15,685 nt of DNA from Bacteroidales bacterium. Its GTDB lineage: Bacteria > Bacteroidota > Bacteroidia > Bacteroidales > WCHB1-69. The DNA is taken from assembly GCA_012518765.1 (NCBI GenBank), contig JAAYRN010000166.1, forward strand, positions 1 to 15,685, written 5' to 3'. Each line of letters begins with the position of its first letter. The first letter of the stretch is position 1. Shown here piece by piece: positions 1 through 7,096 of this stretch. A model generated the notes under the pieces. That model was given only the letters and a program-made list of their open reading frames with translations. It was not told the origin of the DNA and made no database searches. The position numbers were made by a program, and so were the translations under genes.

Positions 1-46
1 AGCTTCCAAATTTGAGGAATATTTGAAATTTAACGAGAAAAAATAA
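1..46 (+). CDS. rplD: 50S ribosomal protein L4, C-terminal end only (partial)
   Basis: The left edge cuts this gene. Codons in the frame starting at base 2 read ASKFEEYLKFNEKK and end at TAA 44-46, five bases before rplW. The 14 visible residues carry no diagnostic motif, so the name comes from position: in the conserved S10 operon rplD directly precedes rplW. L4 binds 23S rRNA and lines the peptide exit tunnel; in gammaproteobacteria it also represses its own operon, which cannot be examined here because the leader lies outside the window. Confidence 0.7.
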   Translation, partial: ASKFEEYLKFNEKK

Positions 47-51
47 AGGCA

Positions 52-342
52 ATGAACGTAATAATAAAACCGATAGTAACCGAAAAAATGACAGCCATGA
101 GCGAAAAAGGAAATCGCTACGGGTTTATCGTTAATCGTAATGCTAATAAAGAGCAAATTAAAAAAGCTATAGAAACATTATACACGGTAGAAGTTGAAAG
201 TGTAAATACCATCGTACAACGAGGTAAAGATGCCAGTCGTTATACAAAATCAGGACTAATAAGAGGCAACAAAAATACTTTCAAAAAAGCAATTGTTCAG
301 CTAAAAGGAGATCATACAATAGATATCTTTAGTAATATATAA
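52..342 (+). CDS. rplW: 50S ribosomal protein L23
   Basis: L23 binds domain III of 23S rRNA near the exit of the peptide tunnel, where it forms part of the docking site for trigger factor and signal recognition particle. The 96-residue product has the usual bacterial length. It opens with the family pattern IIKPIVTEKMT and contains NKEQIKKAIETLY followed by VESVNT, the helix and strand typical of L23. The start ATG lies five bases after the rplD stop, with no Shine-Dalgarno sequence ahead of it, only A-rich sequence. A stop at 340-342 leaves 14 nt before rplB. It sits in its expected S10-operon position between rplD and rplB. Identification is secure. Confidence 0.96.
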   Translation: MNVIIKPIVTEKMTAMSEKGNRYGFIVNRNANKEQIKKAIETLYTVEVESVNTIVQRGKDASRYTKSGLIRGNKNTFKKAIVQLKGDHTIDIFSNI

Positions 343-356
343 AAGGGAAATAAAAA

Positions 357-1181
357 ATGGGATTAAAAAAGTTTAAACCGGTAACACCGACTCAAAGATT
401 CAAAGTGATCAGTAACTTTGAAGAGATAACAACGAAAACCCCCGAGAAGAGTTTATTGTTATCAAAAAAACGATCAGGAGGAAGAAACAATCAAGGTAGA
501 ATGACTATGCGCTACTTAGGTGGTGGTCATAAAAAACAATATCGTATCATTGATTTCAAAAGAAACAAAGACGGTGTACCCGCAACAGTTAAAACAATAG
601 AATACGACCCCAATCGTTCGGCACGTATAGCATTGCTTCATTATGCCGATGGAGAAAAAAGATATATTATCGCACCTCACGGACTGAAAGTTGACCAAAC
701 AGTCATATCAGGAAAAGGAGCTTCACCAGATGTTGGGAATACCTTATTTTTCTCAGAAATACCATTGGGAACAATTGTACATAACATAGAAATGCAACCT
801 GGAGCTGGAGCTAGAATAGCAAGAAGTGCAGGATCGTATGCACAATTAATGTCAAGAGAAGAAAAATACGTAACCATTAAGTTACCCTCTGGCGAAACCA
901 GAAAAATACTATGTACATGTAAAGCTACTATAGGAATGGTATCAAACATTGACCATAGTTTACAAATATCGGGTAAAGCAGGTCGTTCTCGCTGGTTGGG
1001 AAGAAGACCCCGCACACGCGGAGTTGCCATGAATCCAGTTGATCATCCTATGGGAGGAGGAGAAGGGAAAGCATCGGGTGGACTACCAAGATCCCGAAAA
1101 GGATTATTAGCAAAAGGCTATAAAACAAGAAAACCCAAAAAGAGTTCAAGCCAATATATTGTTGAAAGAAGAAAAAAATAA
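357..1181 (+). CDS. rplB: 50S ribosomal protein L2
   Basis: L2 is a primary 23S rRNA binder needed for subunit association and for the peptidyl-transferase centre. The 274 residues match the family length. The N-terminal half (about 40-120) is the OB-fold region, with GGRNNQGRMTMRYLGGGHKK at 41-60. The C-terminal half is the SH3-like region with SGKAGRSRWLGRRPRTRG at 205-222 and then NPVDHPMGGGEGKASGG at 226-242. His230 aligns with the conserved histidine (His229 in E. coli) linked to peptidyl-transferase activity. A basic tail ends the protein. The start follows the stretch AAAAGGG after a 9-nt spacer, a weak Shine-Dalgarno resemblance. Reading frames on the opposite strand inside this gene are shadows. 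Confidence 0.98.
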   Translation: MGLKKFKPVTPTQRFKVISNFEEITTKTPEKSLLLSKKRSGGRNNQGRMTMRYLGGGHKKQYRIIDFKRNKDGVPATVKTIEYDPNRSARIALLHYADGEKRYIIAPHGLKVDQTVISGKGASPDVGNTLFFSEIPLGTIVHNIEMQPGAGARIARSAGSYAQLMSREEKYVTIKLPSGETRKILCTCKATIGMVSNIDHSLQISGKAGRSRWLGRRPRTRGVAMNPVDHPMGGGEGKASGGLPRSRKGLLAKGYKTRKPKKSSSQYIVERRKK

Positions 1182-1191
1182 ATAATACACA

Positions 1192-1473
1192 ATGAGTAGA
1201 TCATTAAAAAAAGGACCGTTTATTCATTATAAACTAGAAAAAAGAGTTATAGCAGCTCAACAATCCAACAAAAAAGTAGCTATTAAAACTTGGTCAAGAG
1301 CTTCGGTAATATCTCCTGATTTTGTTGGACAAACTATAGCTGTTCATAACGGAAATAAATTTATACCTGTTTATGTTACCGAAAATATGGTTGGACATAA
1401 ATTAGGAGAATTTGCACCCACGCGTATGTTTAGAGGACACGCAGGTAGCAAAAAAGATAAAGGAAGAAAATAA
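1192..1473 (+). CDS. rpsS: 30S ribosomal protein S19
   Basis: S19 forms a complex with S13 at the head of the small subunit and binds 16S rRNA near the A-site tRNA. The 93-residue product has the normal length. It shows the family start MSRSLKKGPF, the central WSRASVISPDFVGQTIAVHNG, split here as WSRASVIS and PDFVGQTIAVHNG (residues 34-54), and the signature GHKLGEFAPTRMFRGH near residues 68-83. A basic KKDKGRK tail closes it. The ATG lies 10 nt after rplB, within A/T-rich sequence without a Shine-Dalgarno motif. Order rplB-rpsS-rplV is the conserved S10-operon order. Confidence 0.97.
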   Translation: MSRSLKKGPFIHYKLEKRVIAAQQSNKKVAIKTWSRASVISPDFVGQTIAVHNGNKFIPVYVTENMVGHKLGEFAPTRMFRGHAGSKKDKGRK

Positions 1474-1494
1474 AGCAAATACGTAATTAATATA

Positions 1495-1917
1495 ATGGGA
1501 GCAAGAAAAAGATTAGCTGCAGAAGCAAGAAAAGAAGCAAAACGAAACGTGTCTATGGCACGCTTAGTCGGTAATAGCACTTCGCCTCGTAAAGCCCGTT
1601 TAATGGCAGACTTAATAAGAGGTAAAGATGTAGAATATGCTTTAAATGTACTAAAATATAGCAAAAAAGAATCTTCAGAAAAAATACATAAATTATTACT
1701 TTCGGCTATCGCAAATTGGCAAGCTAAAAATGAAGATTTACGCGTAGAAGAAAGTAACCTATACGTCAAAGAAATCTTTGTTGATAGCGGTACAATGTTA
1801 AAGCGTTTACGCCCAGCTCCACAAGGAAGAGCTTACAGAATTAGAAAACGCTCAAATCATATAACCATAGTTGTAGATAGCAAAACTGAAATCACAAATC
1901 AAATAATAGAAGAGTAG
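1495..1917 (+). CDS. rplV: 50S ribosomal protein L22
   Basis: L22 reaches from the subunit surface into the exit tunnel, where its beta-hairpin forms part of the constriction together with L4. At 140 residues it is longer than the E. coli protein (110), because of an N-terminal segment before SPRKARLMADLIRGKDV (about residues 31-47). Bacteroidetes L22 proteins usually have this extension. The hairpin tip region KRLRPAPQGRAYRIRKRSNH (about 103-122) is intact, so there is no sign of a macrolide-resistance type deletion. The ATG is 21 nt after rpsS. The stop TAG directly abuts the rpsC ATG, which suggests translational coupling. Confidence 0.96.
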   Translation: MGARKRLAAEARKEAKRNVSMARLVGNSTSPRKARLMADLIRGKDVEYALNVLKYSKKESSEKIHKLLLSAIANWQAKNEDLRVEESNLYVKEIFVDSGTMLKRLRPAPQGRAYRIRKRSNHITIVVDSKTEITNQIIEE

Positions 1918-2649
1918 ATGGGACAAAAAGTTAATCCAATAGGACTGCGTTTAGGAATCATAAGAGGATGGGACTCAAATTGGTACGGCGGTAAAAGTTT
2001 TGAGGCTAAACTTATCGAAGACGATAAGATTAGAAAATATATTAATGCTCGCTTACAAAAAGCCAGTATCTCAAAAATTTATATTGAACGCACATTAAAA
2101 TTAGTAACCGTAACAATAAACACAGCTCGTCCGGGACTGATTATTGGAAAAGCAGGACAAGAAGTAGACAAACTAAAAGAAGAATTAAAAAAGATTACCA
2201 ATAAGGAAATACAGATTAATATATCAGAAATAAAACGTCCGGAATTAGACGCCATATTGGTATCTCAAACCATAGCCAAACAAATAGAAGGCAGAATGTT
2301 CTATCGCAGAGCTATCAAAACAGCCATCTCATCCTCTATGCGTGCAGGAGCTGAAGGAATAAAAGTAACCATTTCTGGTCGTATAGGAGGAGCTGAAATG
2401 GCACGAACAGAACACTTCAAAGAAGGTTCAACACCCTTACATACCCTACGTGCTGATATAGATTATAATCATGCCGAAGCACACACAACTTACGGAAGAT
2501 TAGGAGTTAAGGTGTGGATTTGTAGAGGTTTAGTATACGGAAAAAGAGACCTTTTCCAAGCATCTACAGAACCCAAGGAAAAATCACCTATGGGGAAAAG
2601 AGGTAGAAGTAGTGAGTTTACAGGTCAACGAAGAAAGAAAACAAATTAA
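1918..2649 (+). CDS. rpsC: 30S ribosomal protein S3
   Basis: S3 sits at the mRNA entry side of the small subunit and contributes to mRNA unwinding. The 243-residue product starts with the family signature MGQKVNPIGLRLG. The KH domain contains RPGLIIGKAG (71-80), whose GKAG loop binds RNA. The C-terminal domain holds the region GRIGGAEMARTEHFKEG (154-170) and GVKVWI (196-201). A basic tail follows from about 223. The ATG begins immediately after the rplV TAG with no spacer and no Shine-Dalgarno motif, so a ribosome finishing rplV could restart here. The 47-nt spacer after the gene is the longest inside the S10-spc-alpha block and shows no terminator. Confidence 0.98.
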   Translation: MGQKVNPIGLRLGIIRGWDSNWYGGKSFEAKLIEDDKIRKYINARLQKASISKIYIERTLKLVTVTINTARPGLIIGKAGQEVDKLKEELKKITNKEIQINISEIKRPELDAILVSQTIAKQIEGRMFYRRAIKTAISSSMRAGAEGIKVTISGRIGGAEMARTEHFKEGSTPLHTLRADIDYNHAEAHTTYGRLGVKVWICRGLVYGKRDLFQASTEPKEKSPMGKRGRSSEFTGQRRKKTN

Positions 2650-2696
2650 ACAACAAGATTTTAAGAAAGTAATAAAACGATAAATATAATTTAGAG

Positions 2697-3122
2697 ATGT
2701 TACAACCCAAAAAGACGAAATATAGAAGAATGCAAAAGGGCAAAATGAAAGGCAACACCAAGCGTGGAGCTGAAATAAATTTTGGTTCTTTTGCAATCAA
2801 GGCACTTGAAGAGAGCTGGATAACAGGTCGTCAAATTGAAGCTGCCCGTCAAGCTATTACGCGATATATGAAAAGAGAGGGACAATTATGGATACGTATA
2901 TTCCCCGATAAACCCATCACCAAAAAACCAGCAGAAGTACGAATGGGAAAAGGAAAAGGTTCACCCGAATATTTTGTAGCAAGAGTATCGCCGGGAAGAA
3001 TTTTATTTGAAGCCGACGGCGTTCCCGTTGATATAGCCAGAGAGGCAATGCGTTTAGGAGCACAAAAACTACCTATTTTAACCAAGTTTGTAATAAGAAG
3101 AGATTATTCAGAAGAAATATAA
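2697..3122 (+). CDS. rplP: 50S ribosomal protein L16
   Basis: L16 contacts the A-site tRNA elbow and helps organise the peptidyl-transferase centre and the L7/L12 stalk base. The 141-residue product starts MLQPKKTKYRRMQKGK. It carries GAEINFGSFAIKALE (residues 24-38) and the loop VRMGKGKGSPEYFVARVSPG near 79-98, which lies close to the active site. Arg80 in this loop corresponds to the arginine region hydroxylated in E. coli L16; whether that happens here cannot be judged. No Shine-Dalgarno sequence precedes the ATG; the sequence is A/T-rich and ends in TTAGAG. Five bases separate its stop from rpmC. Confidence 0.97.
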   Translation: MLQPKKTKYRRMQKGKMKGNTKRGAEINFGSFAIKALEESWITGRQIEAARQAITRYMKREGQLWIRIFPDKPITKKPAEVRMGKGKGSPEYFVARVSPGRILFEADGVPVDIAREAMRLGAQKLPILTKFVIRRDYSEEI

Positions 3123-3127
3123 AAATC

Positions 3128-3337
3128 ATGAAACAAGCAGTAATCACAGAACTTTCGACCAAAGAATTGTACGAAAGACTCGAATCAGAAAATATTCAAT
3201 TAACGAAACTAAAATTGCATCATGCAGTTTCTTCGATAGAAAATCCTAACAGAATAAAAGAGTATCGTAAAACAATCGCAAGAATAAAAACGGAAATTCG
3301 TAGTCGTGAACTTGCCGAAAAGAAATCTCAAAAATAA
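3128..3337 (+). CDS. rpmC: 50S ribosomal protein L29
   Basis: L29 is a small helical protein near the peptide exit, next to L23. The 69 residues form the expected pair of antiparallel helices: ELSTKELYERLESENIQLTK and then RIKEYRKTIARIKTEIRSRE, the latter matching the family signature IRxxRKxIARIKT. The product ends in a lysine-rich tail. The gene is five bases after rplP and its TAA sits just ahead of the rpsQ start codons. L16-L29-S17 is a conserved trio. There is no Shine-Dalgarno motif before its ATG. Confidence 0.95.
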   Translation: MKQAVITELSTKELYERLESENIQLTKLKLHHAVSSIENPNRIKEYRKTIARIKTEIRSRELAEKKSQK

Positions 3338-3340
3338 TTG

Positions 3341-3598
3341 ATGATGGAAAGAAATTTTAGAAAAGTAAGAGAAGGTATTGTAATAAGCAATAAAATGCAA
3401 AAATCCATTGTGGTAGAAGTCGGACGTACCTACATACACCCTAAATATGGAAAGTTTTTGAAAAAAACATCTCGTTTTATGGCACACGATGAAAATCAAG
3501 ATTGTAACATCGGAGATGTAGTAAGAATAATGGAAACAAGACCATTGAGTAAAAACAAATGTTGGAGATTAGTAGAAATATTAGAAAGAGCTAAATAA
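3341..3598 (+). CDS. rpsQ: 30S ribosomal protein S17
   Basis: S17 is a primary 16S rRNA binder of the OB-fold family that helps assemble the body of the small subunit. The sequence shows RKVREGIVISNKMQKSIVVE, the paired KYGKFLKKTSRFMAHDE, and the family signature GDVVRIMETRPLSKNKCWRL near the C-terminus. Three consecutive possible start codons follow the rpmC stop: TTG 3338, ATG 3341 and ATG 3344. The TTG is unlikely. Related proteins usually begin MERN or MESRN, so ATG 3344 is as likely as the chosen ATG 3341; the choice changes one residue. The product is 84-85 residues, normal for the family. Confidence 0.95.
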   Translation: MMERNFRKVREGIVISNKMQKSIVVEVGRTYIHPKYGKFLKKTSRFMAHDENQDCNIGDVVRIMETRPLSKNKCWRLVEILERAK

Positions 3599-3602
3599 AA
3601 TT

Positions 3603-3971
3603 ATGATAGAACAAGAATCAAGATTATCAGTAGCAGATAATAGCGGAGCAAAAGAAGTTTTATGTATCCGCGTACTGGGTGGAACAAGAAAGAGATATGC
3701 TCGTATAGGAGATAAAATAGTTGTTACCGTCAAAGACGCCATCCCATCAAGTGCTGTGAAAAAAGGAACAGTAACCAAAGCCGTTATTGTAAGAACAAAA
3801 AAAGAAGTACGCAGAAATGATGGTTCTTATATCCGATTCGATGACAACGCAGTAGTATTACTTACCGCCACAGAAGAATTGAGAGGAACACGTATTTTTG
3901 GACCCGTAGCTCGTGAATTAAGAGATAAACAATATATGAAAATCGTTTCTTTAGCCCCTGAGGTTTTATAA
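3603..3971 (+). CDS. rplN: 50S ribosomal protein L14
   Basis: L14 lies at the subunit interface, forms bridges to 16S rRNA and is the docking site for the silencing factor RsfS. The 122-residue product has the universal length. It starts MIEQESRLSVADNSGAKEV and contains GDKIVVTVKDA, the signature AVIVRTKKEVRRNDGSYIRF and FDDNAVVLL, then GTRIFGPVARELR near the C-terminus. The gene begins four bases after rpsQ. It is the first gene of what is the spc operon in E. coli, but no promoter can be fitted into the 4-nt gap, so here it must be read from upstream. Confidence 0.98.
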   Translation: MIEQESRLSVADNSGAKEVLCIRVLGGTRKRYARIGDKIVVTVKDAIPSSAVKKGTVTKAVIVRTKKEVRRNDGSYIRFDDNAVVLLTATEELRGTRIFGPVARELRDKQYMKIVSLAPEVL

Positions 3972-3993
3972 ACAATCGAAAACTATAAAAGTA

Positions 3994-4308
3994 ATGAAAA
4001 TTCACATAAAAAAAGGAGATAATGTCAAGGTTTTGTCGGGAGAAGACAAAGGACGTACAGGAAAAGTACTTAAGGTTGAAGTAAGTAAGTACCGTGCCAT
4101 TGTTGAAGGTGTAAACATGGTATCGAAACACACCAAACCCAATGCTAAAAATCCACAAGGCGGAATCATAAAGAAAGAAGCCTCTATTCATATATCTAAC
4201 TTAATGGTAGTAGATTCTAAAGGAGTGGCATCACGCATAGGAAGAAAGTTGAATGATAAAAATAAATTAGTTCGTTATTCTAAAAAAACAGGAGAGGAAA
4301 TCAAGTGA
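3994..4308 (+). CDS. rplX: 50S ribosomal protein L24
   Basis: L24 is an assembly-initiating 23S rRNA binder located near the tunnel exit. The 104 residues include the KOW motif in IKKGDNVKVLSGEDKGRTGK (residues 5-24), and then VEGVNMVSKHTKP, the standard L24 segment. A C-terminal region of about 20 residues rich in lysine closes the protein. The stop TGA overlaps the rplE start by one base in the string GTGATG. The last codons of this gene also form the purine-rich string AGGAGAGG, which may serve as the rplE ribosome binding site. Confidence 0.97.
   Translation: MKIHIKKGDNVKVLSGEDKGRTGKVLKVEVSKYRAIVEGVNMVSKHTKPNAKNPQGGIIKKEASIHISNLMVVDSKGVASRIGRKLNDKNKLVRYSKKTGEEIK
4290..4297 (+). promoter_or_regulatory. 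Shine-Dalgarno-like sequence before rplE
   Basis: AGGAGAGG ends 10 nt before the rplE ATG at 4308 and can pair with the usual 16S rRNA 3' end. It lies inside the last codons of rplX, so coding for Gly-Glu-Glu alone could explain it. Most starts in this window have no such motif. Confidence 0.45.
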
Positions 4309-4865
4309 TGAGTTATATTCCAAGACTAAAAGAAAAATATAATAAGGAAATAGTTCCTGAATTAAAGCAGCAATATGGATTTAAATCCACAATGCGAGTT
4401 CCAAGAATTGTGAAAATTTGCTTGAATCAAGGAATCGGAGCCGCCACAGCTGATAAAAAACTAATAGAAACAGGCGTTAACGAAATGACTATGATTGCAG
4501 GACAAAGAGCAGTACCTGTAAAATCAAGAAAAGACGTTTCAAACTTTAAACTAAGAAGAGGAAATCCGATCGCAGTTAGAGTAACCCTAAGAGGCGAAAG
4601 AATGTACGAGTTTTTAGACAGATTAATCTCTGTAGCTATTCCTCGTATTCGCGATTTCAGAGGCATCAATGATAAAGGATTTGACGGAAGAGGAAACTTC
4701 TCAATGGGAGTTACAGAACAAATCATATTCCCAGAAATAGACATAGACAAAGTAACCAAAATAAATGGAATGGACATAACTATCGTAACAACAGCACGAA
4801 ACGATCAGGAATGTTTATCATTATTAAAAGAATTCGGAATTCCATTCAAAAATCAAAAGAAATAA
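4308..4865 (+). CDS. rplE: 50S ribosomal protein L5
   Basis: L5 binds 5S rRNA and touches the P-site tRNA; with L18 it brings 5S rRNA into the large subunit. The 185-residue product shows the family features: RVPRIVKICLNQGIG near the N-terminus, GQRAVPVKSRKDVSNFKLR in the middle, VTLRGERMYEFLDRLISVA, the signature PRIRDFRGI, and GNFSMGVTEQIIFPEIDID. The open frame extends to GTG 4305, but ATG 4308 gives the usual start MSYIPRLKEKYN. That ATG shares its A with the rplX TGA, a classic coupling arrangement. One base separates its stop from rpsN. No E. coli-type S8 binding hairpin was recognised at the start, though I could not fold it properly. Confidence 0.97.
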   Translation: MSYIPRLKEKYNKEIVPELKQQYGFKSTMRVPRIVKICLNQGIGAATADKKLIETGVNEMTMIAGQRAVPVKSRKDVSNFKLRRGNPIAVRVTLRGERMYEFLDRLISVAIPRIRDFRGINDKGFDGRGNFSMGVTEQIIFPEIDIDKVTKINGMDITIVTTARNDQECLSLLKEFGIPFKNQKK

Positions 4866-4866
4866 T

Positions 4867-5169
4867 ATGGCAAAAGAATCAATAAAAGCAAAAGAAGTCA
4901 AAAGAGCAAAATTAGTAGCTAAGTATGAAAGTAAACGTAAAGCTTACAAAGAAATAATTCGTACAAGCGATGATTATGAGGCTGTAAGAGAAGCACAAAT
5001 TGGTTTACAAAAGCTTCCCCCGAATTCAAACCCCATACGACTACACAACCGATGTAAGTTGACAGGAAGACCCAAGGGATACATGAGACTTTTTGGAATA
5101 TCAAGAATAAATTTTAGGGAAATGGCATCAAAAGGCTTAATCCCAGGAGTAAAAAAAGCAAGTTGGTAA
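4867..5169 (+). CDS. rpsN: 30S ribosomal protein S14, long zinc-independent type
   Basis: S14 sits in the head of the small subunit near S3 and S10. Two forms exist: a short zinc form of about 61 residues with paired CxxC motifs, and a long zinc-free form of about 100. This one has 100 residues and a single cysteine (Cys63), so it is the zinc-free type. The diagnostic C-terminal half reads NPIRLHNRCKLTGRPKGYMR (55-74), then FGISRINFREMASKGLIPGV (76-95) and the terminal KKASW. The N-terminal half is a basic helix. The gene begins one base after the rplE stop and has no Shine-Dalgarno sequence. Confidence 0.97.
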   Translation: MAKESIKAKEVKRAKLVAKYESKRKAYKEIIRTSDDYEAVREAQIGLQKLPPNSNPIRLHNRCKLTGRPKGYMRLFGISRINFREMASKGLIPGVKKASW

Positions 5170-5190
5170 TTATTATATAAAAAATAAGAT

Positions 5191-5196
5191 AGGAAG
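5191..5196 (+). promoter_or_regulatory. Shine-Dalgarno-like sequence before rpsH
   Basis: AGGAAG in the 32-nt rpsN-rpsH spacer ends five bases before the rpsH ATG. It is noncoding, so it is not explained by codons. The spacing is at the short end of the usual range. Confidence 0.4.
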
Positions 5197-5201
5197 TAAC
5201 T

Positions 5202-5600
5202 ATGAATACGGATCCAATAGCAGATTATTTAACAAGAATCAGAAATGCCATCATGGCAAAGCATAAAGTTGTAGAAATACCTGCATCTAATATCAAAAAA
5301 GCAATAACTAAAATACTCTTTGAAAAAGGATATATATTAAATTATAAGTTTGAAGAAAACCAAAAAATTAATACCATAAAGATAGCATTAAAATATCACG
5401 TAGTATCTAATCAAAGTGCGATTACTAAATTAGAAAGAGTAAGTAAACCGGGATTAAGAAAATACGTAAAAGCCGACGAATTACCAAGAGTATTAAATGG
5501 TATGGGAATAGCAGTCATATCCACTTCACAAGGAGTAATTACCGACAAAGAAGCACGTGATTTGCAAGTAGGAGGTGAAGTTATTTGTTATATAAGCTAA
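5202..5600 (+). CDS. rpsH: 30S ribosomal protein S8
   Basis: S8 binds the central domain of 16S rRNA early in assembly; in E. coli it is also the translational repressor of the spc operon. The 132-residue product starts MNTDPIADYLTRIRNA, the family N-terminus. It continues with the KITKILFEKGYI-like helix and ends with the signature GMGIAVISTSQGVITDKEA followed by GGEVICYIS. The length is normal. A 32-nt spacer precedes it and holds AGGAAG five bases ahead of the ATG. Whether this S8 regulates its own operon cannot be told from sequence alone. Confidence 0.97.
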   Translation: MNTDPIADYLTRIRNAIMAKHKVVEIPASNIKKAITKILFEKGYILNYKFEENQKINTIKIALKYHVVSNQSAITKLERVSKPGLRKYVKADELPRVLNGMGIAVISTSQGVITDKEARDLQVGGEVICYIS

Positions 5601-5607
5601 TTTATTT

Positions 5608-5613
5608 AAGGAG
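5608..5613 (+). promoter_or_regulatory. Strong Shine-Dalgarno sequence before rplF
   Basis: AAGGAG lies in the noncoding rpsH-rplF spacer and ends nine bases before the rplF ATG. This is the best placed ribosome binding site in the window. It stands out because Bacteroidetes starts generally lack one and most starts here do too. Confidence 0.6.
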
Positions 5614-5622
5614 AAATAAGAT

Positions 5623-6174
5623 ATGTCAAGAATTGGAAAATTACCTATAACGATACCCCAAGGAGTAAACATAAACGTAAGCAAGACCAATGAAGTAACA
5701 GTAAAAGGTCCCTTAGGAGAATTAAAACAACAAGTAGACCCTTGTATCACGTTAGAAATAGAAGATAACACGTTAAACCTAAAAAGACAAACAGAAGAAA
5801 AAAACCATAAAGCAATGCATGGACTATACCGTTCATTATTAGCAAATATGGTAACAGGAGTGTCCGAAGGATTTACTATCGTTCAAGAATTAGTAGGAAC
5901 AGGCTACAGAGCACAAGCTATTGGACAAACATTGACTTTAACATTAGGATATTCTCATAACATAATTATTGAGTTAGCCAATGAAATTAAAGTAGAAACA
6001 ATTGCCGAAAGAGGAAAAAATCCTATCATAAAACTAAGCTCTCACGACAAACAATTATTAGCTCAAGTAGCGGCAAAGATACGATCATACCGTAAACCCG
6101 AGCCTTATAAAGGGAAAGGTATATTGTATCAAGGTGAGGTTGTTAGAAGAAAAACAGGTAAATCAGCAGAATAA
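5623..6174 (+). CDS. rplF: 50S ribosomal protein L6
   Basis: L6 binds near the sarcin-ricin loop and the stalk base, where elongation factors dock. The 183-residue product begins with MSRIGKLPITIPQGV and has two similar alpha/beta domains, roughly 1-82 and 83-175. Family sequences include VKGPLGEL, MHGLYRSLLANMVTGVSEGF, LVGTGYRA, LTLTLGYSH and the C-terminal signature KIRSYRKPEPYKGKGI. The length is usual. An AAGGAG motif at optimal spacing ahead of the ATG is unusual for this lineage. A 32-nt spacer separates it from rplR. Confidence 0.97.
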   Translation: MSRIGKLPITIPQGVNINVSKTNEVTVKGPLGELKQQVDPCITLEIEDNTLNLKRQTEEKNHKAMHGLYRSLLANMVTGVSEGFTIVQELVGTGYRAQAIGQTLTLTLGYSHNIIIELANEIKVETIAERGKNPIIKLSSHDKQLLAQVAAKIRSYRKPEPYKGKGILYQGEVVRRKTGKSAE

Positions 6175-6206
6175 GCAATATAAGAGATAACGTAATAACT
6201 ATAGGA

Positions 6207-6563
6207 ATGAAAAATCAAAAAACTTATAGAAGAAGTCGAATAAAAAATAGGATTCGAAAAACGATTAAAGGAACAGAAGAACGTCCAAGATTATCTGTTT
6301 TTAGAAGCAATAAGCAGATATATGCCCAAATTGTAAACGATAGAACAGGCGAAACACTTGTATCATCATCATCAGCCACAGAAGCTATAGAATCACAAAA
6401 GATTACTAAAACAGAAAAAGCTAAACTGGTAGGCAAAGAATTAGCTACACAGGCAAAAGAAAAGGGAATAACAACAGTTGTTTTTGATCGTAGCGGATAC
6501 CTTTATCACGGAAGAGTAAAATCTTTAGCCGAAGCAGCAAGAGAAGAAGGTTTAATATTCTAA
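6207..6563 (+). CDS. rplR: 50S ribosomal protein L18
   Basis: L18 binds 5S rRNA together with L5 and anchors it to the large subunit. The 118-residue product has a basic N-terminus (RRSRIKNRIRKTIKGT), then ERPRLSVFRSNKQIYAQIVND, the family strand-turn-strand. Near the C-terminus it has VVFDRSGYLYHGRVKSLAEA and AREEGL, the hallmark ending of L18. The bases AGGA sit only one base from the ATG, too close to act as a Shine-Dalgarno site. It precedes rpsE by nine bases, in the conserved L6-L18-S5 order. Confidence 0.96.
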   Translation: MKNQKTYRRSRIKNRIRKTIKGTEERPRLSVFRSNKQIYAQIVNDRTGETLVSSSSATEAIESQKITKTEKAKLVGKELATQAKEKGITTVVFDRSGYLYHGRVKSLAEAAREEGLIF

Positions 6564-6572
6564 AATATAACT

Positions 6573-7085
6573 ATGTCAACAATTAAAAGAATAAAGACAA
6601 GCGAAATCGAATTAAAAGATAGATTAGTAAGCGTAAAGCGAGTAACCAAAGTTACTAAAGGAGGACGTACCTTTAGTTTTTCTGCTATCGTAGTAGTAGG
6701 AAACGAAAACGGAATAGTTGGCTATGGATTAGGAAAAGCCAAAGAAGTAAGTATGGCTATCCAAAAAGGAGTTGAAGATGCAAAAAAACACCTCATAAAA
6801 GTTCCCGTTATAAAAGGAACAATTCCACATGCCCAAGAAGGAAAATATAGCGGAGCTGAAGTACTCATTAAGCCTGCATTACCCGGAACAGGAGTAATAG
6901 CAGGAGGAGCTATGCGTGCTGTATTAGAAAGTGTTGGAATTAAAAATGTATTGGCTAAATCAAAAGGTTCGCCCAACCCACACAGTGTGGTAAAAGCTAC
7001 TTTCGATGCTTTGTCAAAAGTAAAAGACCCATACACAGTAGCCCAATTAAGAGGCATTGAACTAACAAGAGTGTTTAACGGCTAA
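6573..7085 (+). CDS. rpsE: 30S ribosomal protein S5
   Basis: S5 lies at the mRNA entry channel and influences decoding accuracy. The 170 residues show the N-terminal double-stranded-RNA-binding-like domain with ELKDRLVSVKRVTKVTKGGR (13-32) and VGYGLGKAKEV (49-59). The C-terminal domain contains GSPNPHSVVKATFDAL (132-147), a family signature. The loop region at 20-30 (SVKRVTKVTKG), where spectinomycin-resistance changes map in other bacteria, looks ordinary. The start ATG follows A/T-rich sequence nine bases after rplR. The gene ends 11 bases before rpmD. Confidence 0.97.
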   Translation: MSTIKRIKTSEIELKDRLVSVKRVTKVTKGGRTFSFSAIVVVGNENGIVGYGLGKAKEVSMAIQKGVEDAKKHLIKVPVIKGTIPHAQEGKYSGAEVLIKPALPGTGVIAGGAMRAVLESVGIKNVLAKSKGSPNPHSVVKATFDALSKVKDPYTVAQLRGIELTRVFNG

Positions 7086-7096
7086 TAGTTTTAATA

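Noticed and set aside
677..1030. Open frame of 117 codons on the - strand inside rplB
   Set aside because: It lies wholly opposite a well conserved L2 gene and its product has no recognisable motif; it is a shadow of rplB.
1371..1769. Open frame of 132 codons on the - strand across rpsS and rplV
   Set aside because: It overlaps two certain ribosomal genes and its composition is that of an antisense reading of them.
2650..2696. Possible promoter TAATTTAG in the rpsC-rplP spacer
   Set aside because: One mismatch to TAnnTTTG, no matching TTTG upstream, and such strings are expected by chance in A/T-rich spacers.
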